The notes: generated by a model not told the origin, from the letters alone. DNA of 64,000 nucleotides from Cellulomonas sp. 73-145 (GCA_001898185.1 MKTI01000001.1:62001-126000); one strand, 5' to 3'; positions 33,692 to 45,138 are shown, numbered from the stretch's first letter. A program made the numbers and translations.

Positions 33692-35397
33692 GGCAGCGCC
33701 GCCAACCGGTCGAGCTGCTGCTGGCGACGGCTCGCGATGCCGGCGGCCCCGTCGGGCGGCGTGTCCTGGGCCGCGCGCAGCAACGGCGAGAAGTCGAGCT
33801 CCTCGATCTCCGTCGCGGTGCTGCCGCCTTCGATCGCCGCCTCGCACCGGTCGACGACGTCGAGCACCGCATCGATGAGCGCAGCCGTCTTCGCCGGTGC
33901 GCAGCGTGCGTCGTTGTCCGACAGCGCGTTCTGCTGCAGCACCCCTTCGCGCAGCAGGCGACCCGCCAGCAGGACGACGCGCTCGTGGCCGGGCAGCGAC
34001 CCCGCGCCGACCAGCTCCGCGAGCTCGCCCAGGCGGTCGGCCTCCGCAAGGAGGGTGGTGACGCGGGCGCGTCGAGCGCCCCAGCCCGGGTCACCGTTGC
34101 CGGCGTACCAGGCAGCCAGCCCCTCGGCGTCGCGCGAGAAGGACCCCGACCACGCCACAGCGGGGTAGTGCCGGGCGTAGGCGAGGCCGCGGTCGAGGCT
34201 CCACAGGGTTCGGACGAAGCGCTCGGTCTGGGCGGTCACCGGTTCGGTGGTGTCCCCACCCGCGGGAGACACGGCGCCGATGATCGTCACGGACGCGGTG
34301 GCGCCACCGAGCGTCACCGCGCGACCCGCTCGTTCGTAGAAGGCGGCCAGTGCGGACGACAGCGAGGCCGGGTAGCCCTCCTCCGCCGGCAACGCGCCCG
34401 AGCGGGAGCCGAGCTCGCGCAGGGCCTCCGCCCAGCGGGACGTCGAGTCGGCGATGACCACCGCGTGGTAGCCCATGTCGCGGAAGTGCTCGGCGACGGT
34501 GACCCCGCTGTAGATGCTCGCCTCGCGGGCCATCATCGGCATGTTCGAGGTGTTGGCGATGATCACCGTGCGGTCGGCGAGCAGCCGACCCGTCCGCGGG
34601 TCGGTCAGCTCGCCGAGCTCGTCGAGCACGTCCGCCATCTCGTTGCCGCGCTCGCCGCAGCCGATGTAGACGATCACGTCGGCGTCGCACCACTTGGCGA
34701 TCTGCTGCAGCAGCATCGTCTTGCCCGTGCCGAAGCCGCCGGGCACCGCCGCACTGCTCCCCTGCGCGAGGGGGAAGACCGCGTCCAGCACGCGCTGGCC
34801 GGTGACCAGCGGAGCTGCTGCGGGCAGGCGCTCGCGCACCGGTCGAGGGCGGCGGACCGGCCACCGCTGGCTCATCGTGACCTCGACGCCGCCGACCACC
34901 GCGACCACGTCCTCCGTGCCGTGGGCACCGGCGACGGCGACGTGCTCGACCGTGCCCGCCACCCCCGGCGGTGCCAGGACCCGGTACTCGATCCCACCCG
35001 CCGGCACCGTGCCCAGCAGGGCGCCGTCGCCGACGTGCTCGCCGACCGCGATCGCTGGACGCCACTCCCGTTCGCTCCGCCCCGTGTCGTGGCGGGTGAG
35101 CGGACCGAGCCACGTCGGCGCGTCGGACAGCGGACGGAGCAGGCCGTCGAAGACGCCACCCAGCAGCTGCGGACCGAGGGTGGCCGACAACGGGTGCCCC
35201 AACGCCTCGACCGGGTCCCCGACCGCGAGGCCGCCGGTGTACTCGTAGGCCTGCACCGAGACGACCTGGTCCTCGATCGCCACGACCTCTCCGGGCAGCC
35301 GCGCCGCTCCCAGCGCGACCACCTCGGCCATCGCGACGCCCTCCAGCCCGTCCACCTCGACCAGCGGACCGCTGACCCGGGTCACCCGGCCGCTCAT
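33688..35397 (-). CDS. atpA: V/A-type ATPase subunit A (catalytic)
   Basis: A 569-residue catalytic subunit. The P-loop GGFGTGKT lies at about 220-227, VYIGCGERGNEMADVL follows, and ADSTSRWAEALRE and TLGGATASVTIIGAVSPAGGD match family sequences. The bulge (non-homologous region) at about 115-185 separates A subunits from F-type beta. It hydrolyses or makes ATP at the A/B interface. It overlaps subunit E upstream and subunit B downstream by 4 nt each. Slightly shorter than the ~580-590 residues of archaeal enzymes. Confidence 0.97.
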   Translation of the reverse strand: MSGRVTRVSGPLVEVDGLEGVAMAEVVALGAARLPGEVVAIEDQVVSVQAYEYTGGLAVGDPVEALGHPLSATLGPQLLGGVFDGLLRPLSDAPTWLGPLTRHDTGRSEREWRPAIAVGEHVGDGALLGTVPAGGIEYRVLAPPGVAGTVEHVAVAGAHGTEDVVAVVGGVEVTMSQRWPVRRPRPVRERLPAAAPLVTGQRVLDAVFPLAQGSSAAVPGGFGTGKTMLLQQIAKWCDADVIVYIGCGERGNEMADVLDELGELTDPRTGRLLADRTVIIANTSNMPMMAREASIYSGVTVAEHFRDMGYHAVVIADSTSRWAEALRELGSRSGALPAEEGYPASLSSALAAFYERAGRAVTLGGATASVTIIGAVSPAGGDTTEPVTAQTERFVRTLWSLDRGLAYARHYPAVAWSGSFSRDAEGLAAWYAGNGDPGWGARRARVTTLLAEADRLGELAELVGAGSLPGHERVVLLAGRLLREGVLQQNALSDNDARCAPAKTAALIDAVLDVVDRCEAAIEGGSTATEIEELDFSPLLRAAQDTPPDGAAGIASRRQQQLDRLAALP

Positions 35398-35923
35398 CGG
35401 TCGTCCCACAACGCCGCGAGGTCGAGCCGGTCGAGAGCGTGCGCGACCAGCGCGTCGACCGAGGCGTCGACCCGGCGTCCGTCCGGCGCCACGCCGACCA
35501 CCCCGCCGGACGGGTGCGGCTCCAGCCGCGCCTCGGTACCCAGCCGGGCGACCACCAGCGCACCGAGCCGCGCCGGCCGATCGGGCTCGGCCAGCAGCTC
35601 CAGCACCGCCGCACGCGCCGCGGTGCACAGCTGCTCGTACGCCGTGCGCTCCGCCGCGAGGACGATGCGTCGCGCCTCGCGACGGGCTCGGGCCTGGTCC
35701 AGGGCCTGCCGTCGCTCGGCATCCGCCTCACCGGCGGCACGTGCCTGGTCCAGGACCTCGGCCGCCTGGGCGCGTGCCGCGTCCGTCTGGGTGCGCGCCG
35801 AGAGCTCGGCGTCCGCCCGAGCCGCGTCGGCATCGGCCTGCGCCCGGCGCAGCAGCGCCTGCTCGAGCGGCTCGAGAGGGTTCGCGGCCCTGATCTCACC
35901 GGGAGGGGTCGCCGTGCTGGCGG

Positions 35924-35927
<4 letters not shown>
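35394..35927 (-). CDS. atpE: V/A-type ATPase subunit E (peripheral stalk)
   Basis: A 177-residue subunit with a long Ala/Arg/Glu-rich N-terminal coiled coil (about 20-100, containing DQARAAGEADAERRQALD) and a C-terminal globular domain (LGALVVARLGTEARLEPHP, VDASVDALVAHALDRLD). This is the form of V/A-ATPase E, which pairs with G/H as the stator. Assignment rests on architecture and position between F and A. Overlaps both neighbours by 4 nt. Confidence 0.85.
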
Positions 35928-37940
<2,013 letters not shown>

Positions 37941-37959
37941 CCCCACGGGGTTCAGGGCG

Positions 37960-38883
37960 TCATGCCACCGCACCGAAGTCCTCCGTGACGTGGCCACCCC
38001 GTGCTGCGAGCTCCAACGCCGCTCGCACCCGCCACGCGTCGACCGCGAGCCGCGCGACGGTCGCGACGAGCGCCCCCGCACCGGCGGCATCTCGCCCGGC
38101 CATCGCAGCCGCTTCCCGGTCGACCCGCGCCCACCAGCCGGCCTCCGCACGCCACAGCTGCTCCGGCGCGCTGACGTCGGCCAGGGCCCACCGTGCCGTC
38201 CGCGGCAGCGCGCCGGCCAGCTCCTGCAGCGTGAGCGCGTTGCCGGCGGCGGGCCCCAGCGCCCGCGAGGCGAGGAAGCGCACGCGGGCGCCCGGCGGAG
38301 CGGCCCGGTACGCCAGCTCGCGAGCAAGGACGAGGGCGGCCGCAGCCGATGCCCAGGCACGTGCATTCGGGACGTCGACGACGATCCGGCCGGCCGCCGA
38401 GAGCCGGATCGCCACGGAGACGTCGTGCAGGTCGTCGGTGCCGGGGTCGTCCCAGCGGGACTGCTCCAGCACGCGTCTCAGGCCCTGCACATCGGTCGTG
38501 GCCGCGAGGCGTGGCCAGGCGGTCGCGAGCGCGCCGAGCTGGTACGGCGCGGGCGGCGCCGGGTCGGCCCGACGCCGCAGGTGCTCGTCGATGTTGAGGG
38601 CCTCGACCGGTGCCGCCAGGGCGCGCAGCATCACGACACCGTCCCGCGGTGCCCACCCCGCCAGAACCCGCACGTTCCAGACGAAGGTCGCCACGACGGC
38701 GCGCTGCGCCTCGGCGAGCGTCTGGTCCGGACGCACGTCGTGGGCGTACGGCCCGCTGGCGAGCTCCGACAGCGCCGCGGTCAACGAGGGCCGGGCCGCC
38801 AGCGCGCGAGCAGCCTCCGGGCCGAGCCGTCGCCGCCGCATCGCCGTGGACCGGACCCCGACGGCGACCCACCCCGTGCTCAT
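37960..38883 (-). CDS. atpC: V/A-type ATPase subunit C (d-type rotor socket)
   Basis: A 307-residue, helix-rich subunit that connects the c-ring with the D/F axle. Visible: a C-like RPSLTAALSELASGPYAHDV, TFVWNVRVLAGWAPRDGVVM, ALAAPVEALNIDEHLRRR and PNARAWASAAAALVLARELA. Sequence conservation in this family is low, so position and length carry weight. It overlaps the G/H stop (ATGA), and its own stop is 19 nt before the preferred subunit I start. Confidence 0.85.
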   Translation of the reverse strand: MSTGWVAVGVRSTAMRRRRLGPEAARALAARPSLTAALSELASGPYAHDVRPDQTLAEAQRAVVATFVWNVRVLAGWAPRDGVVMLRALAAPVEALNIDEHLRRRADPAPPAPYQLGALATAWPRLAATTDVQGLRRVLEQSRWDDPGTDDLHDVSVAIRLSAAGRIVVDVPNARAWASAAAALVLARELAYRAAPPGARVRFLASRALGPAAGNALTLQELAGALPRTARWALADVSAPEQLWRAEAGWWARVDREAAAMAGRDAAGAGALVATVARLAVDAWRVRAALELAARGGHVTEDFGAVA

Positions 38884-39326
38884 CGCGGGCCGTCCTCGGC
38901 CGCGTCGACCAGCTCGGTGACGGCGGCGGCGACCCGAGCGACGTAGTCCCCCATGCGCCGCTCGGCCTGCGCACGCAGCCGTGCGGCCCGCGCTCGCGCG
39001 GCCGCGAGATCGGCATCGGACACCTGCCGGCCGACCTGCTGGGCGCGTGCCATGGCGTCGGCACGCTCACCGGCCGCCCGCTGCTCCGCCGTGGCGGCGA
39101 TGCTCCGGACCTCGTCCGCCGCACGCCTGCGCAGCTCGTCGGCATCGTGCCGACCCTGCTCGACGATCCCGTCGCACAGCGCCTCCGTCGGTGCCAGCCG
39201 GGCGAACACGGCCTCCAGCTCGGCGATCGCGTCCGCGACGCGGTCCTGCGGCACGCCCGCGACGGCGGCCGGGCCCGGAGCACCCGCTGGGAGGAACCTC
39301 CGCAGCGGACCGGGAATGCGTGGCAT
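38880..39326 (-). CDS. V/A-type ATPase subunit G/H (peripheral stalk), first gene of the operon
   Basis: A 148-residue protein dominated by an Ala/Arg/Glu coiled coil (GRHDADELRRRAADEVRSIA, ARARAARLRAQAERRMGDYV), preceded by a Pro-rich N-terminus. A coiled-coil gene before I/C is the usual position for the stator subunit G/H that pairs with E. The start at 39326 has GGGAGG and is the first strong RBS of the operon. The promoter should be in the 71-bp gap upstream or before the F420-type gene. Identity as G/H is from architecture and context. Confidence 0.8.
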   Translation of the reverse strand: MPRIPGPLRRFLPAGAPGPAAVAGVPQDRVADAIAELEAVFARLAPTEALCDGIVEQGRHDADELRRRAADEVRSIAATAEQRAAGERADAMARAQQVGRQVSDADLAAARARAARLRAQAERRMGDYVARVAAAVTELVDAAEDGPR

Positions 39327-39397
39327 CCCGAGCCTCCCTCCAGGACGGCTCTCGGCTCCTTCCACCCTGGTGCCGATCTCCGGTCCTGGTACAGGGC

Positions 39398-39808
39398 CTA
39401 AAGACCGTGGCGAACCACCCGGACCGCCTCGCTCGTCCCAATCGACGGTCCACGCGGGTCGAGCACCACCACCGGCGAGCTCGCCACCCACTCCTCGACC
39501 GAGTACGGCTGCTCGGCATACCAGGGCTGGAGCCGCCACGCCTCCACGATGATCCGTCGTCGTCGGTCGGGGTCGGTGACCTCCCGCGCGACGACTGCCC
39601 GCTGCCGCTGCGGATCCCGCAGCCGGACCACTGCCGCCGGGTTCACCCGCAGGTTCGCCACCCATGCCCGCGGGCCCGGCGTACCGGTCAGCACCAGCTC
39701 GGCGTCGGCCACCACGTACCACAGCTCGACCGAGCGCCACCGACCCGTGCGCCGCCCGACGGTCTCCAGGACGCACGTACCGGTCGCCGGCATCTGCGAC
39801 GGGCTCAC
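39398..39808 (-). CDS. Nitroreductase/deazaflavin-dependent (DUF385-like) protein
   Basis: A 136-residue split-barrel protein with LETVGRRTGRWRSVELWYVV and GPRAWVANLRVNPAAVVRL, the pattern of F420-dependent Ddn-like oxidoreductases (L-T-x-GR-x-SG, then P-x-W-x-x-NL-x-A-x-P). Substrate unknown; in related proteins the cofactor is F420 or heme. GTG 39808 gives the expected length, though the RBS is weak; ATG 39793 is an alternative. It precedes the V-ATPase operon by 71 bp on the same strand; cotranscription is possible. Confidence 0.8.
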   Translation of the reverse strand: MSPSQMPATGTCVLETVGRRTGRWRSVELWYVVADAELVLTGTPGPRAWVANLRVNPAAVVRLRDPQRQRAVVAREVTDPDRRRRIIVEAWRLQPWYAEQPYSVEEWVASSPVVVLDPRGPSIGTSEAVRVVRHGL

Positions 39809-39881
39809 GGCACCAGCGTAGGAACCGGCGGCCCGACGGGTCACCCCGGGTGCCGGCCGCCGCGGGGATGGGAGGCTTGCG

Positions 39882-40250
39882 GTGTCTCCGCGGCGGCGGA
39901 GCGTTCGCACGGAGGTGGCGGTGACCAGGTCGTGGAGCGGTCCGGCGCCCGAGACGGCCGAGGCCCTGATGCGGTCGCGGTTCACCGCGTTCCGCGACGG
40001 CGATGCGGCCTGGCTGCTCGACTCATGGCATCCGTCGACGCGCCCGACGTCCCTCGACCTGACCGACAACCCGGTGTGGCGCGGTCTGCAGGTCGTCGAC
40101 GTGGTCGGCGGCGGACCGGAGGACGACGCCGGCATCGTCGAGTTCCGGGCGACGTACGTCCTGCCCTCCGGGGGCGTCGAGGTCATGCACGAGCGGTCCC
40201 GGTTCGTCCGCGAGGACGGACGCTGGTACTACGTCGCCCCGGCCGAGTGA
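39882..40250 (+). CDS. YchJ/UPF0225-like protein without SEC-C motif
   Basis: A 122-residue protein with the YchJ core: TAEALMRSRFTAFRDGDAAW, then LLDSWHPSTRP, VVDVVGG and FVREDGRWYYV (NTF2-like fold). Full-length YchJ proteins have Cys-rich SEC-C zinc motifs at one or both ends; none is present here, since there is no Cys at all. Two in-frame GTG starts have GGAGG upstream: 39882 (used) and 39921, which begins at TRSWSGPAPE. Function unknown. It converges on the cold-shock protein gene. Confidence 0.82.
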   Translation: MSPRRRSVRTEVAVTRSWSGPAPETAEALMRSRFTAFRDGDAAWLLDSWHPSTRPTSLDLTDNPVWRGLQVVDVVGGGPEDDAGIVEFRATYVLPSGGVEVMHERSRFVREDGRWYYVAPAE

Positions 40251-40262
40251 GCCGGGTGGGGC

Positions 40263-41222
40263 TCACACCCGCTCGACGCCGTCGGCCTGCGGTCCCCGGT
40301 CGCTCTGTCGGACCTTGTACCGGACGCGGTCGCCCTCCTGCAGCGCCTCGGCGCCCCTGACCACCGACACGTGCACGAAGAGGTCCGCACCACCGGAGTC
40401 GGGCGTGATGAAACCGAACCCCCGATCGGCGTCGTAGCGCGCCACGACGCCCTCGCCGCCGCGCGCCGGGCCGTCCGACCCCCTCGATCGGCCCGGTGTC
40501 GCCGGCGCGGCCGACCGACCGCGCGCCGCTGCGGCGGGGGCACCGCGCTGTGCGGTGCCGCGCACGAGCCGGACGTTGCGGGCCTGCGGCCCCTTCTCGC
40601 TCTCGGCGACGTCGAAGGTGACGCGATCACCCTCGGACAGCTCGGCCAGGCCACCGGCGAGCGCCCGGACGTGCACGAAGGCGTCCTCACCCCCGGAGTC
40701 GGGGGTGACGAACCCGAAGCCCTTGTCCGCGTCGTACCAGGTCACGGTGCCGTCTGCCCCGTCGGACGCCACGACGCGCTGGGCCGCCTCGGCCCCCAGC
40801 GGCAGCAGGTGGTCCGCCTGCGGCCCCTTCTCCCCCTCGACCACCAGGAACGCCACCCGCTGCCCCTGCGAGATCACGCCACCGGTCACGATCGCAGAGC
40901 TGTGCACGAAGATCTCCGGGCCACCGCCGTCGGGCGCGACGAAGCCGTATCCCTTGCCCGGCTCGTACCAGGAGACGGTGCCGAGCAGGCCCACCGGCGC
41001 ATCGGCAGCGAGGTCACCGATCACGCGGACACGACGTGCCTGCGGGCCGCGGTCGCCCTGACCCACCTCGAACTCGACGACCTGGCCCTCGCGCAGGATG
41101 CTCGGCCCGCCGTCGGTCACCACCTCGGAGGCGTGGACGAACAGGTCGTCGGCCTCGTCACCGAGCGCGAGGAAGCCGAAGCCCCGCTCCGCATCGAACC
41201 ACCGGACAGTCGCCTGGGGCAC
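40263..41222 (-). CDS. Protein with four tandem cold-shock domains
   Basis: A 319-residue protein made of four CspA-like OB folds: about 1-67, 80-140, 158-220 and 258-318. Each keeps RNP1 (RGFGF, KGYGF, KGFGF, RGFGF) and RNP2 (LFVHA, IFVHS, AFVHV, LFVHV), and each ends with a (D/E)(R/K)GPQA motif. A Gly/Ala/Arg-rich linker (about 222-256) separates the third and fourth. Bacterial Csps normally have one domain of ~67 residues. It should bind single-stranded RNA or DNA over a long footprint. The start is GTG 41222 (VPQATVRWFD) with AAGGAG upstream; a longer frame start lacks CSD sequence. Confidence 0.92.
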   Translation of the reverse strand: MPQATVRWFDAERGFGFLALGDEADDLFVHASEVVTDGGPSILREGQVVEFEVGQGDRGPQARRVRVIGDLAADAPVGLLGTVSWYEPGKGYGFVAPDGGGPEIFVHSSAIVTGGVISQGQRVAFLVVEGEKGPQADHLLPLGAEAAQRVVASDGADGTVTWYDADKGFGFVTPDSGGEDAFVHVRALAGGLAELSEGDRVTFDVAESEKGPQARNVRLVRGTAQRGAPAAAARGRSAAPATPGRSRGSDGPARGGEGVVARYDADRGFGFITPDSGGADLFVHVSVVRGAEALQEGDRVRYKVRQSDRGPQADGVERV

Positions 41223-41316
41223 GGTTGACTCCTTCTCGAACGGATGTTGCCGGCCCCAAGTCTCCCCCGGCCCGGCGCCCCCTCCGACAGCCGAAGGCCG
41301 GCCGATACTGCGGTAC

Positions 41317-41865
41317 ATGGGTGAGCAGCTCCCGCTTCAGCAGGGCCGGACGGTGCCTCGTCGTCGGCGGCTCGCACTTGTGGTCGTCGCAGGGGTGCTC
41401 GTGGTGGTCGGAACGTCGTTCGCCGCATGGGAGGCCTGGTGGCCCACCAACGTCGACGCGCGGGCGCTGGACGCCTTCGGGCCACCGATCGCCGGGGCGG
41501 TCAGAACAGGCCCCGACTGGGTCAGCTCGGGCAACATCGCGTGCCTGGACTCGTGCAGCGTGCTCACACGCTCGTTCACCGTCCCACCGGCCAGCACGGT
41601 CGGTCAGGTCCTCTCAGAGGCGGAGACGACCGCGCACCGCGCCGGGTACACGATTCCGTTCGGCATCACCTGCATGGTCACTGTTCCGGCCGAGTCCCAG
41701 TTCATGTGCTCGGTGGGCGGCCAGACGTCGGCGTCGAGTCTTGAGATCGAGGTGTACGGCGTCGACCCGACGGTCGTGACGCCACGCTCGTTGGCGGGCT
41801 ACGGGCTGCCCCCGATGCCGAACGACACCGTGACCGGGGTCCGGGTCGGCATCTCCGAACGGTGA
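41317..41865 (+). CDS. Membrane-anchored or secreted hypothetical protein
   Basis: A 182-residue protein: a basic N-terminus (TVPRRRRLA), one hydrophobic segment (LVVVAGVLVVVGTSFAAW, about 21-38) and a ~140-residue extracytoplasmic part with four Cys (NIACLDSCSVL, ITCMVTV, FMCSVGG) that could form two disulfides. No recognised family. ATG 41317 lies 94 bp from the divergent cold-shock gene start; no strong Shine-Dalgarno precedes it. It may be inserted as a type II membrane protein. Confidence 0.7.
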   Translation: MGEQLPLQQGRTVPRRRRLALVVVAGVLVVVGTSFAAWEAWWPTNVDARALDAFGPPIAGAVRTGPDWVSSGNIACLDSCSVLTRSFTVPPASTVGQVLSEAETTAHRAGYTIPFGITCMVTVPAESQFMCSVGGQTSASSLEIEVYGVDPTVVTPRSLAGYGLPPMPNDTVTGVRVGISER

Positions 41866-41942
41866 CCGGTGTCCCGTCTACCCGCCTCGCCACGGCGCAA
41901 GAACCGACGGACCAGCTCGTGGCCGGTGGCGGTACGGGCACG

Positions 41943-41979
41943 AAGAAGGGGCCTGACCTGATCGCTCAGGCCAGGCCCC
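41943..41979 (-). terminator. Intrinsic terminator of tRNA-Pro
   Basis: GGGGCCTG (41948-41955) pairs with CAGGCCCC (41972-41979), and the inner CCTG/CAGG extends the stem past one mismatch. On the minus strand the stem is followed by TTCTT (41947-41943). It starts 6 nt after the tRNA 3' end. Classic rho-independent form, rare in this GC-rich window. Confidence 0.8.
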
Positions 41980-41984
41980 GCCGG

Positions 41985-42058
<74 letters not shown>

Positions 42059-42214
42059 CTGGCCCCGCAGGACCGCGCGCAATGCTACCCCACGCGGTCG
42101 GCCGCCCTCCCCCGCCGGCCGGTGCCCGGGTGCGGGTCGGCGGCATGTCTCGGCGCGCTCCGCACCATCGGAGGGCCTAGCGTGACCTGCAGGAGCATCG
42201 CGAGGAGGCCCCCC
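42059..42214. other. Divergent gap between tRNA-Pro and the flavoprotein gene
   Basis: The only element seen is TAGCAT on the minus strand (42087-42082), a good -10 hexamer about 24 nt before the tRNA 5' end and a likely tRNA promoter. A -35 is not clear. The flavoprotein promoter could not be placed. Confidence 0.4.
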
Positions 42215-43444
42215 ATGCGATTCGACTACGACTACGTGATCGTCGGCGGCGGGATGGCGGCTGACGCCGCCGCCCGCGGCATCCGGGAGCTCGACGCCAC
42301 GGGGTCCATCGCGATCCTCGGGGACGACGCGGAGCCGCCGTACGAGCGGCCTCCGCTCTCCAAGGACCTGTGGCGCGAGCCGGAGGGCGCGGAGCCGTTC
42401 CTCGACACCGCGGCCGCAACGGGTGCGCAGGTGCACACGTCCACGCGGGTGACCGCCGTCCGTCGGGCGCAGCGCGTGGTCGTCGCCAACGACGACGACG
42501 AGTACGGGTACCGCGCGCTGCTCCTGGCGACCGGGGGCCGGCCCCGCGAGCTCAACCTCGGCCCGTCCCGGGAGGTCGTCTACTTCCGGACCCTCGGCGA
42601 CTACCACCGGGCGCGGGCGCTGACGGGCGGCCCCGTCATCGTGGTGGGTGGTGGGTTCCTGGGAACCGAGATCGCCGCCGGTCTGGCCACCGCGGGTGCC
42701 GCGGTCACGCTGCTGACGCCGGACGCGGAGATCGGCGCGGGCGCCTATCCCCCGGGCGTCGTCCGCCGCATCCGGGCGGCGTTCGACCAGCACGGGGTGC
42801 AGGTGGTCACCCGGGCCCGCGCAAGGTGGCTCGAGCGTCCGGCTGCGGGTCGCGTGGCGGTGCACGCCGGGACGGACGACCACCCGATGGCGTTCGCGGC
42901 GGCCGGTGTCGTGCTGGCCCTCGGCATCGAGGTGAACGCGGAGCTCGCACGGGCGGCGGGGCTCGTCGTCGACGACACCGGGGTGCGCGTCGACCAGCAC
43001 CTGCGCACGCTCGACCCGTTCGTCTTCGCCGCCGGCGACATCGTGGACTACCCGGACGTGCGGCTGGGCCGCCGGCGCGTCGAGCACGTCGACCATGCGC
43101 AGAGCTCCGGTGCATGCGCCGGCCGGGCCATGGCCGCGACGCTGACCGGCGGTGAGCTGCCGGTGTACGACCACACGCCCTTCTTCTGGTCCGACATCTT
43201 CGACCTCGGTTACGAGGCGGTCGGCCGGCTGGACGCGTCGATGCAGCTGGTCGAGGACTGGGCACCCGGCCGCGAGGACGAGCACGGCATCGTCTACTAC
43301 GTCAAGGACGAAGGGCTGCAGGGCGTGCTGCTCTGGGACGTGTACGGCAAGGTCGACGAGGCGAGCGCCTTGCTGGACGAGCTGCACGAGGCCGGGTCGC
43401 TGCCCGACCCCGAGCTGCTGCGCGGTCGCATCGCCCTCGACTGA
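42215..43444 (+). CDS. FAD/NAD-dependent ferredoxin-reductase-like oxidoreductase
   Basis: A 409-residue protein with FAD motif YDYVIVGGGMAADAAARGIRE, EPPYERPPLSKDLW, ATGGRPREL, the NAD motif VIVVGGGFLGTEIAAGLA and the second FAD motif VFAAGDIVDYPD. The C-terminal domain contains PFFWSDIFDLGYEAVG, as in apoptosis-inducing-factor/BphA4-type reductases that pass electrons from NADH to a ferredoxin or quinone. The cognate ferredoxin is not adjacent. ATG 42215 has GAGGAGG 6 nt upstream. It stands alone between the tRNA and der. Confidence 0.9.
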   Translation: MRFDYDYVIVGGGMAADAAARGIRELDATGSIAILGDDAEPPYERPPLSKDLWREPEGAEPFLDTAAATGAQVHTSTRVTAVRRAQRVVVANDDDEYGYRALLLATGGRPRELNLGPSREVVYFRTLGDYHRARALTGGPVIVVGGGFLGTEIAAGLATAGAAVTLLTPDAEIGAGAYPPGVVRRIRAAFDQHGVQVVTRARARWLERPAAGRVAVHAGTDDHPMAFAAAGVVLALGIEVNAELARAAGLVVDDTGVRVDQHLRTLDPFVFAAGDIVDYPDVRLGRRRVEHVDHAQSSGACAGRAMAATLTGGELPVYDHTPFFWSDIFDLGYEAVGRLDASMQLVEDWAPGREDEHGIVYYVKDEGLQGVLLWDVYGKVDEASALLDELHEAGSLPDPELLRGRIALD

Positions 43445-43501
43445 CCCGTCACCGGGCACCCGTCACCGGGCATCCGTCCGCGGTACGCCGGACCGGGTCG
43501 G

Positions 43502-45046
43502 TCAGCGCCGGCGCTTCTCGCGCACCCGCACCGAGATCGCGATCGGCGAACCCTCGAAGCCGAACGTCTCACGCAGGCGGCGCTCGATGTACCGGCGGTA
43601 GCCGGCCTCGAGGAAGCCCGTCGCGAAGATGACGAACCGCGGCGGGCGGGACGACGCCTGGGTGGCGAACAGGATCCGCGGCTGCTTGCCGCCCCGCAAC
43701 GGGTGCGGGTGGGCCGCCACGAGCTCGCCGAGGAACGCGTTCAGCCGACCGGTCGGGATGCGCGTGTCCCACGACGCGAGCGACGTCTCCAGGGCAGGCA
43801 CCAGCCGCTCGGCGTGCCAGCCCGTCTTCGCCGAGACGTTGACGCGCGGTGCCCACTGGACCTGCACCAGGTCCTGCTCGATCTCCCGCTCCAGGTAAGG
43901 ACGACGGTCGTCGTCCATCAGGTCCCACTTGTTGTAGGCGATCACCAGGGCGCGCCCGGCGTCGACCACCTGCGAGATCACGCGGGTGTCCTGCTCGGTC
44001 AGCGGCTCCGACGCGTCGACGAGGACGACGGCGACCTCCGCCTTCTCGATCGCGGCCTGGGTGCGCAGCGACGCGTAGAAGTCGGCGCCGCTCGTCTGGT
44101 GCACGCGGCGCCGGATCCCCGCGGTGTCGACGAACACGTACGGCACCCCCTTGAGCAGGACCAGCTCGTCGACCGGGTCGCGCGTGGTGCCGGCGACGGA
44201 GTCCACCACCACCCGCTCCGACCCGGCCACCTTGTTCAGCAGCGAGGACTTGCCGACGTTGGGCCGTCCGACCAGCGCGACCCGCCGGGGCCCGTCCGGG
44301 ATCGCCGTGTCGCGCGCCGACTGGGTGGGCAGCACGTCCATGGCGGCATCGAGCAGGTCACCCGTGCCACGGCCGTGCAGGGCGGAGATCGGGTGCGGCT
44401 CGCCGAGGCCCAGGGCCCACAGCGCGGCGGCCTCGGGCTCCATCGAGGGACCGTCGACCTTGTTCGCCGCGAGCACCACCGGCTTGCCGGAACGCCGCAG
44501 CAGGCGCACCACGCGCTCGTCGGTGTCCGTGGCGCCCACCGTCGCGTCGACAACGAAGACCACCGCGTCGGCCAGGTCGATCGCGACCTCCGCCTGCTCG
44601 GCGACCCGCTTGTCGATCCCGGCGACGTCCACCTCCCAGCCGCCGGTGTCCACCAGCAGGAAGTCCCGTCCCGACCACTCGGCGGGATACGTCACCCGGT
44701 CCCGCGTCACGCCGGGCGTGTCCTCGACGACGGCCTCCCGGCGTCCCAGGATGCGGTTGACCAGGGTCGACTTGCCGACGTTCGGACGACCGACCACCGC
44801 GAGGACGGGCAGCGCCAGGGGTGCGACCGTGGCGCCCTCGCCACCCTCCTCGCCCTCGAGCAGCTGCAGGTCCTCGTCCTCGAGCTCGTACTCCTCGAGA
44901 CCGGCGCGGAGCGCCCGCTCACGGGCAGCGTCCTCGGGCTGCGGTGCGACTGCCGCGGCGACCTGCTCGGCGGACGGCAGCGTGGTCGGCACGGTCGTCG
45001 ACTCGTCGGGCAGCTCGAGGTCGGGCGTCGGATCGATGGGGCTCAC
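43502..45046 (-). CDS. der: Ribosome-assembly GTPase Der (EngA)
   Basis: A 514-residue GTPase with two tandem G domains, each with GRPNVGKS(S/T), then [25 protein letters not shown] and NKVD/NKWD, and a C-terminal KH-like domain (about 420-510, [20 protein letters not shown]). It helps mature the 50S subunit. An acidic ~75-residue N-terminal extension ([18 protein letters not shown]) precedes the first G domain. It is the last gene of the cmk-plsC-der segment, 92 nt after plsC; in many actinobacteria cmk and der are adjacent or fused. Confidence 0.97.
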   Translation of the reverse strand: MSPIDPTPDLELPDESTTVPTTLPSAEQVAAAVAPQPEDAARERALRAGLEEYELEDEDLQLLEGEEGGEGATVAPLALPVLAVVGRPNVGKSTLVNRILGRREAVVEDTPGVTRDRVTYPAEWSGRDFLLVDTGGWEVDVAGIDKRVAEQAEVAIDLADAVVFVVDATVGATDTDERVVRLLRRSGKPVVLAANKVDGPSMEPEAAALWALGLGEPHPISALHGRGTGDLLDAAMDVLPTQSARDTAIPDGPRRVALVGRPNVGKSSLLNKVAGSERVVVDSVAGTTRDPVDELVLLKGVPYVFVDTAGIRRRVHQTSGADFYASLRTQAAIEKAEVAVVLVDASEPLTEQDTRVISQVVDAGRALVIAYNKWDLMDDDRRPYLEREIEQDLVQVQWAPRVNVSAKTGWHAERLVPALETSLASWDTRIPTGRLNAFLGELVAAHPHPLRGGKQPRILFATQASSRPPRFVIFATGFLEAGYRRYIERRLRETFGFEGSPIAISVRVREKRRR

Positions 45047-45138
45047 CGCACCATTGTCCCTGCCCGGCTGCCCGGCAGGGACCAGGACGTCTCAGCGTCA
45101 GCCCGGCCCGCCTCGCGAGGGTCCGCGCGCCGCTGCCG

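Noticed and set aside
31427..34168. A 913-codon plus-strand frame across the V-ATPase B/D genes
   Set aside because: Shadow of the minus-strand subunit genes, which carry all family motifs and overlapping starts and stops.
43445..43501. Direct repeat CCGTCACCGGGCA (two copies) after the flavoprotein gene
   Set aside because: Only two short copies in a convergent gap; too little to call a regulatory or mobile feature.
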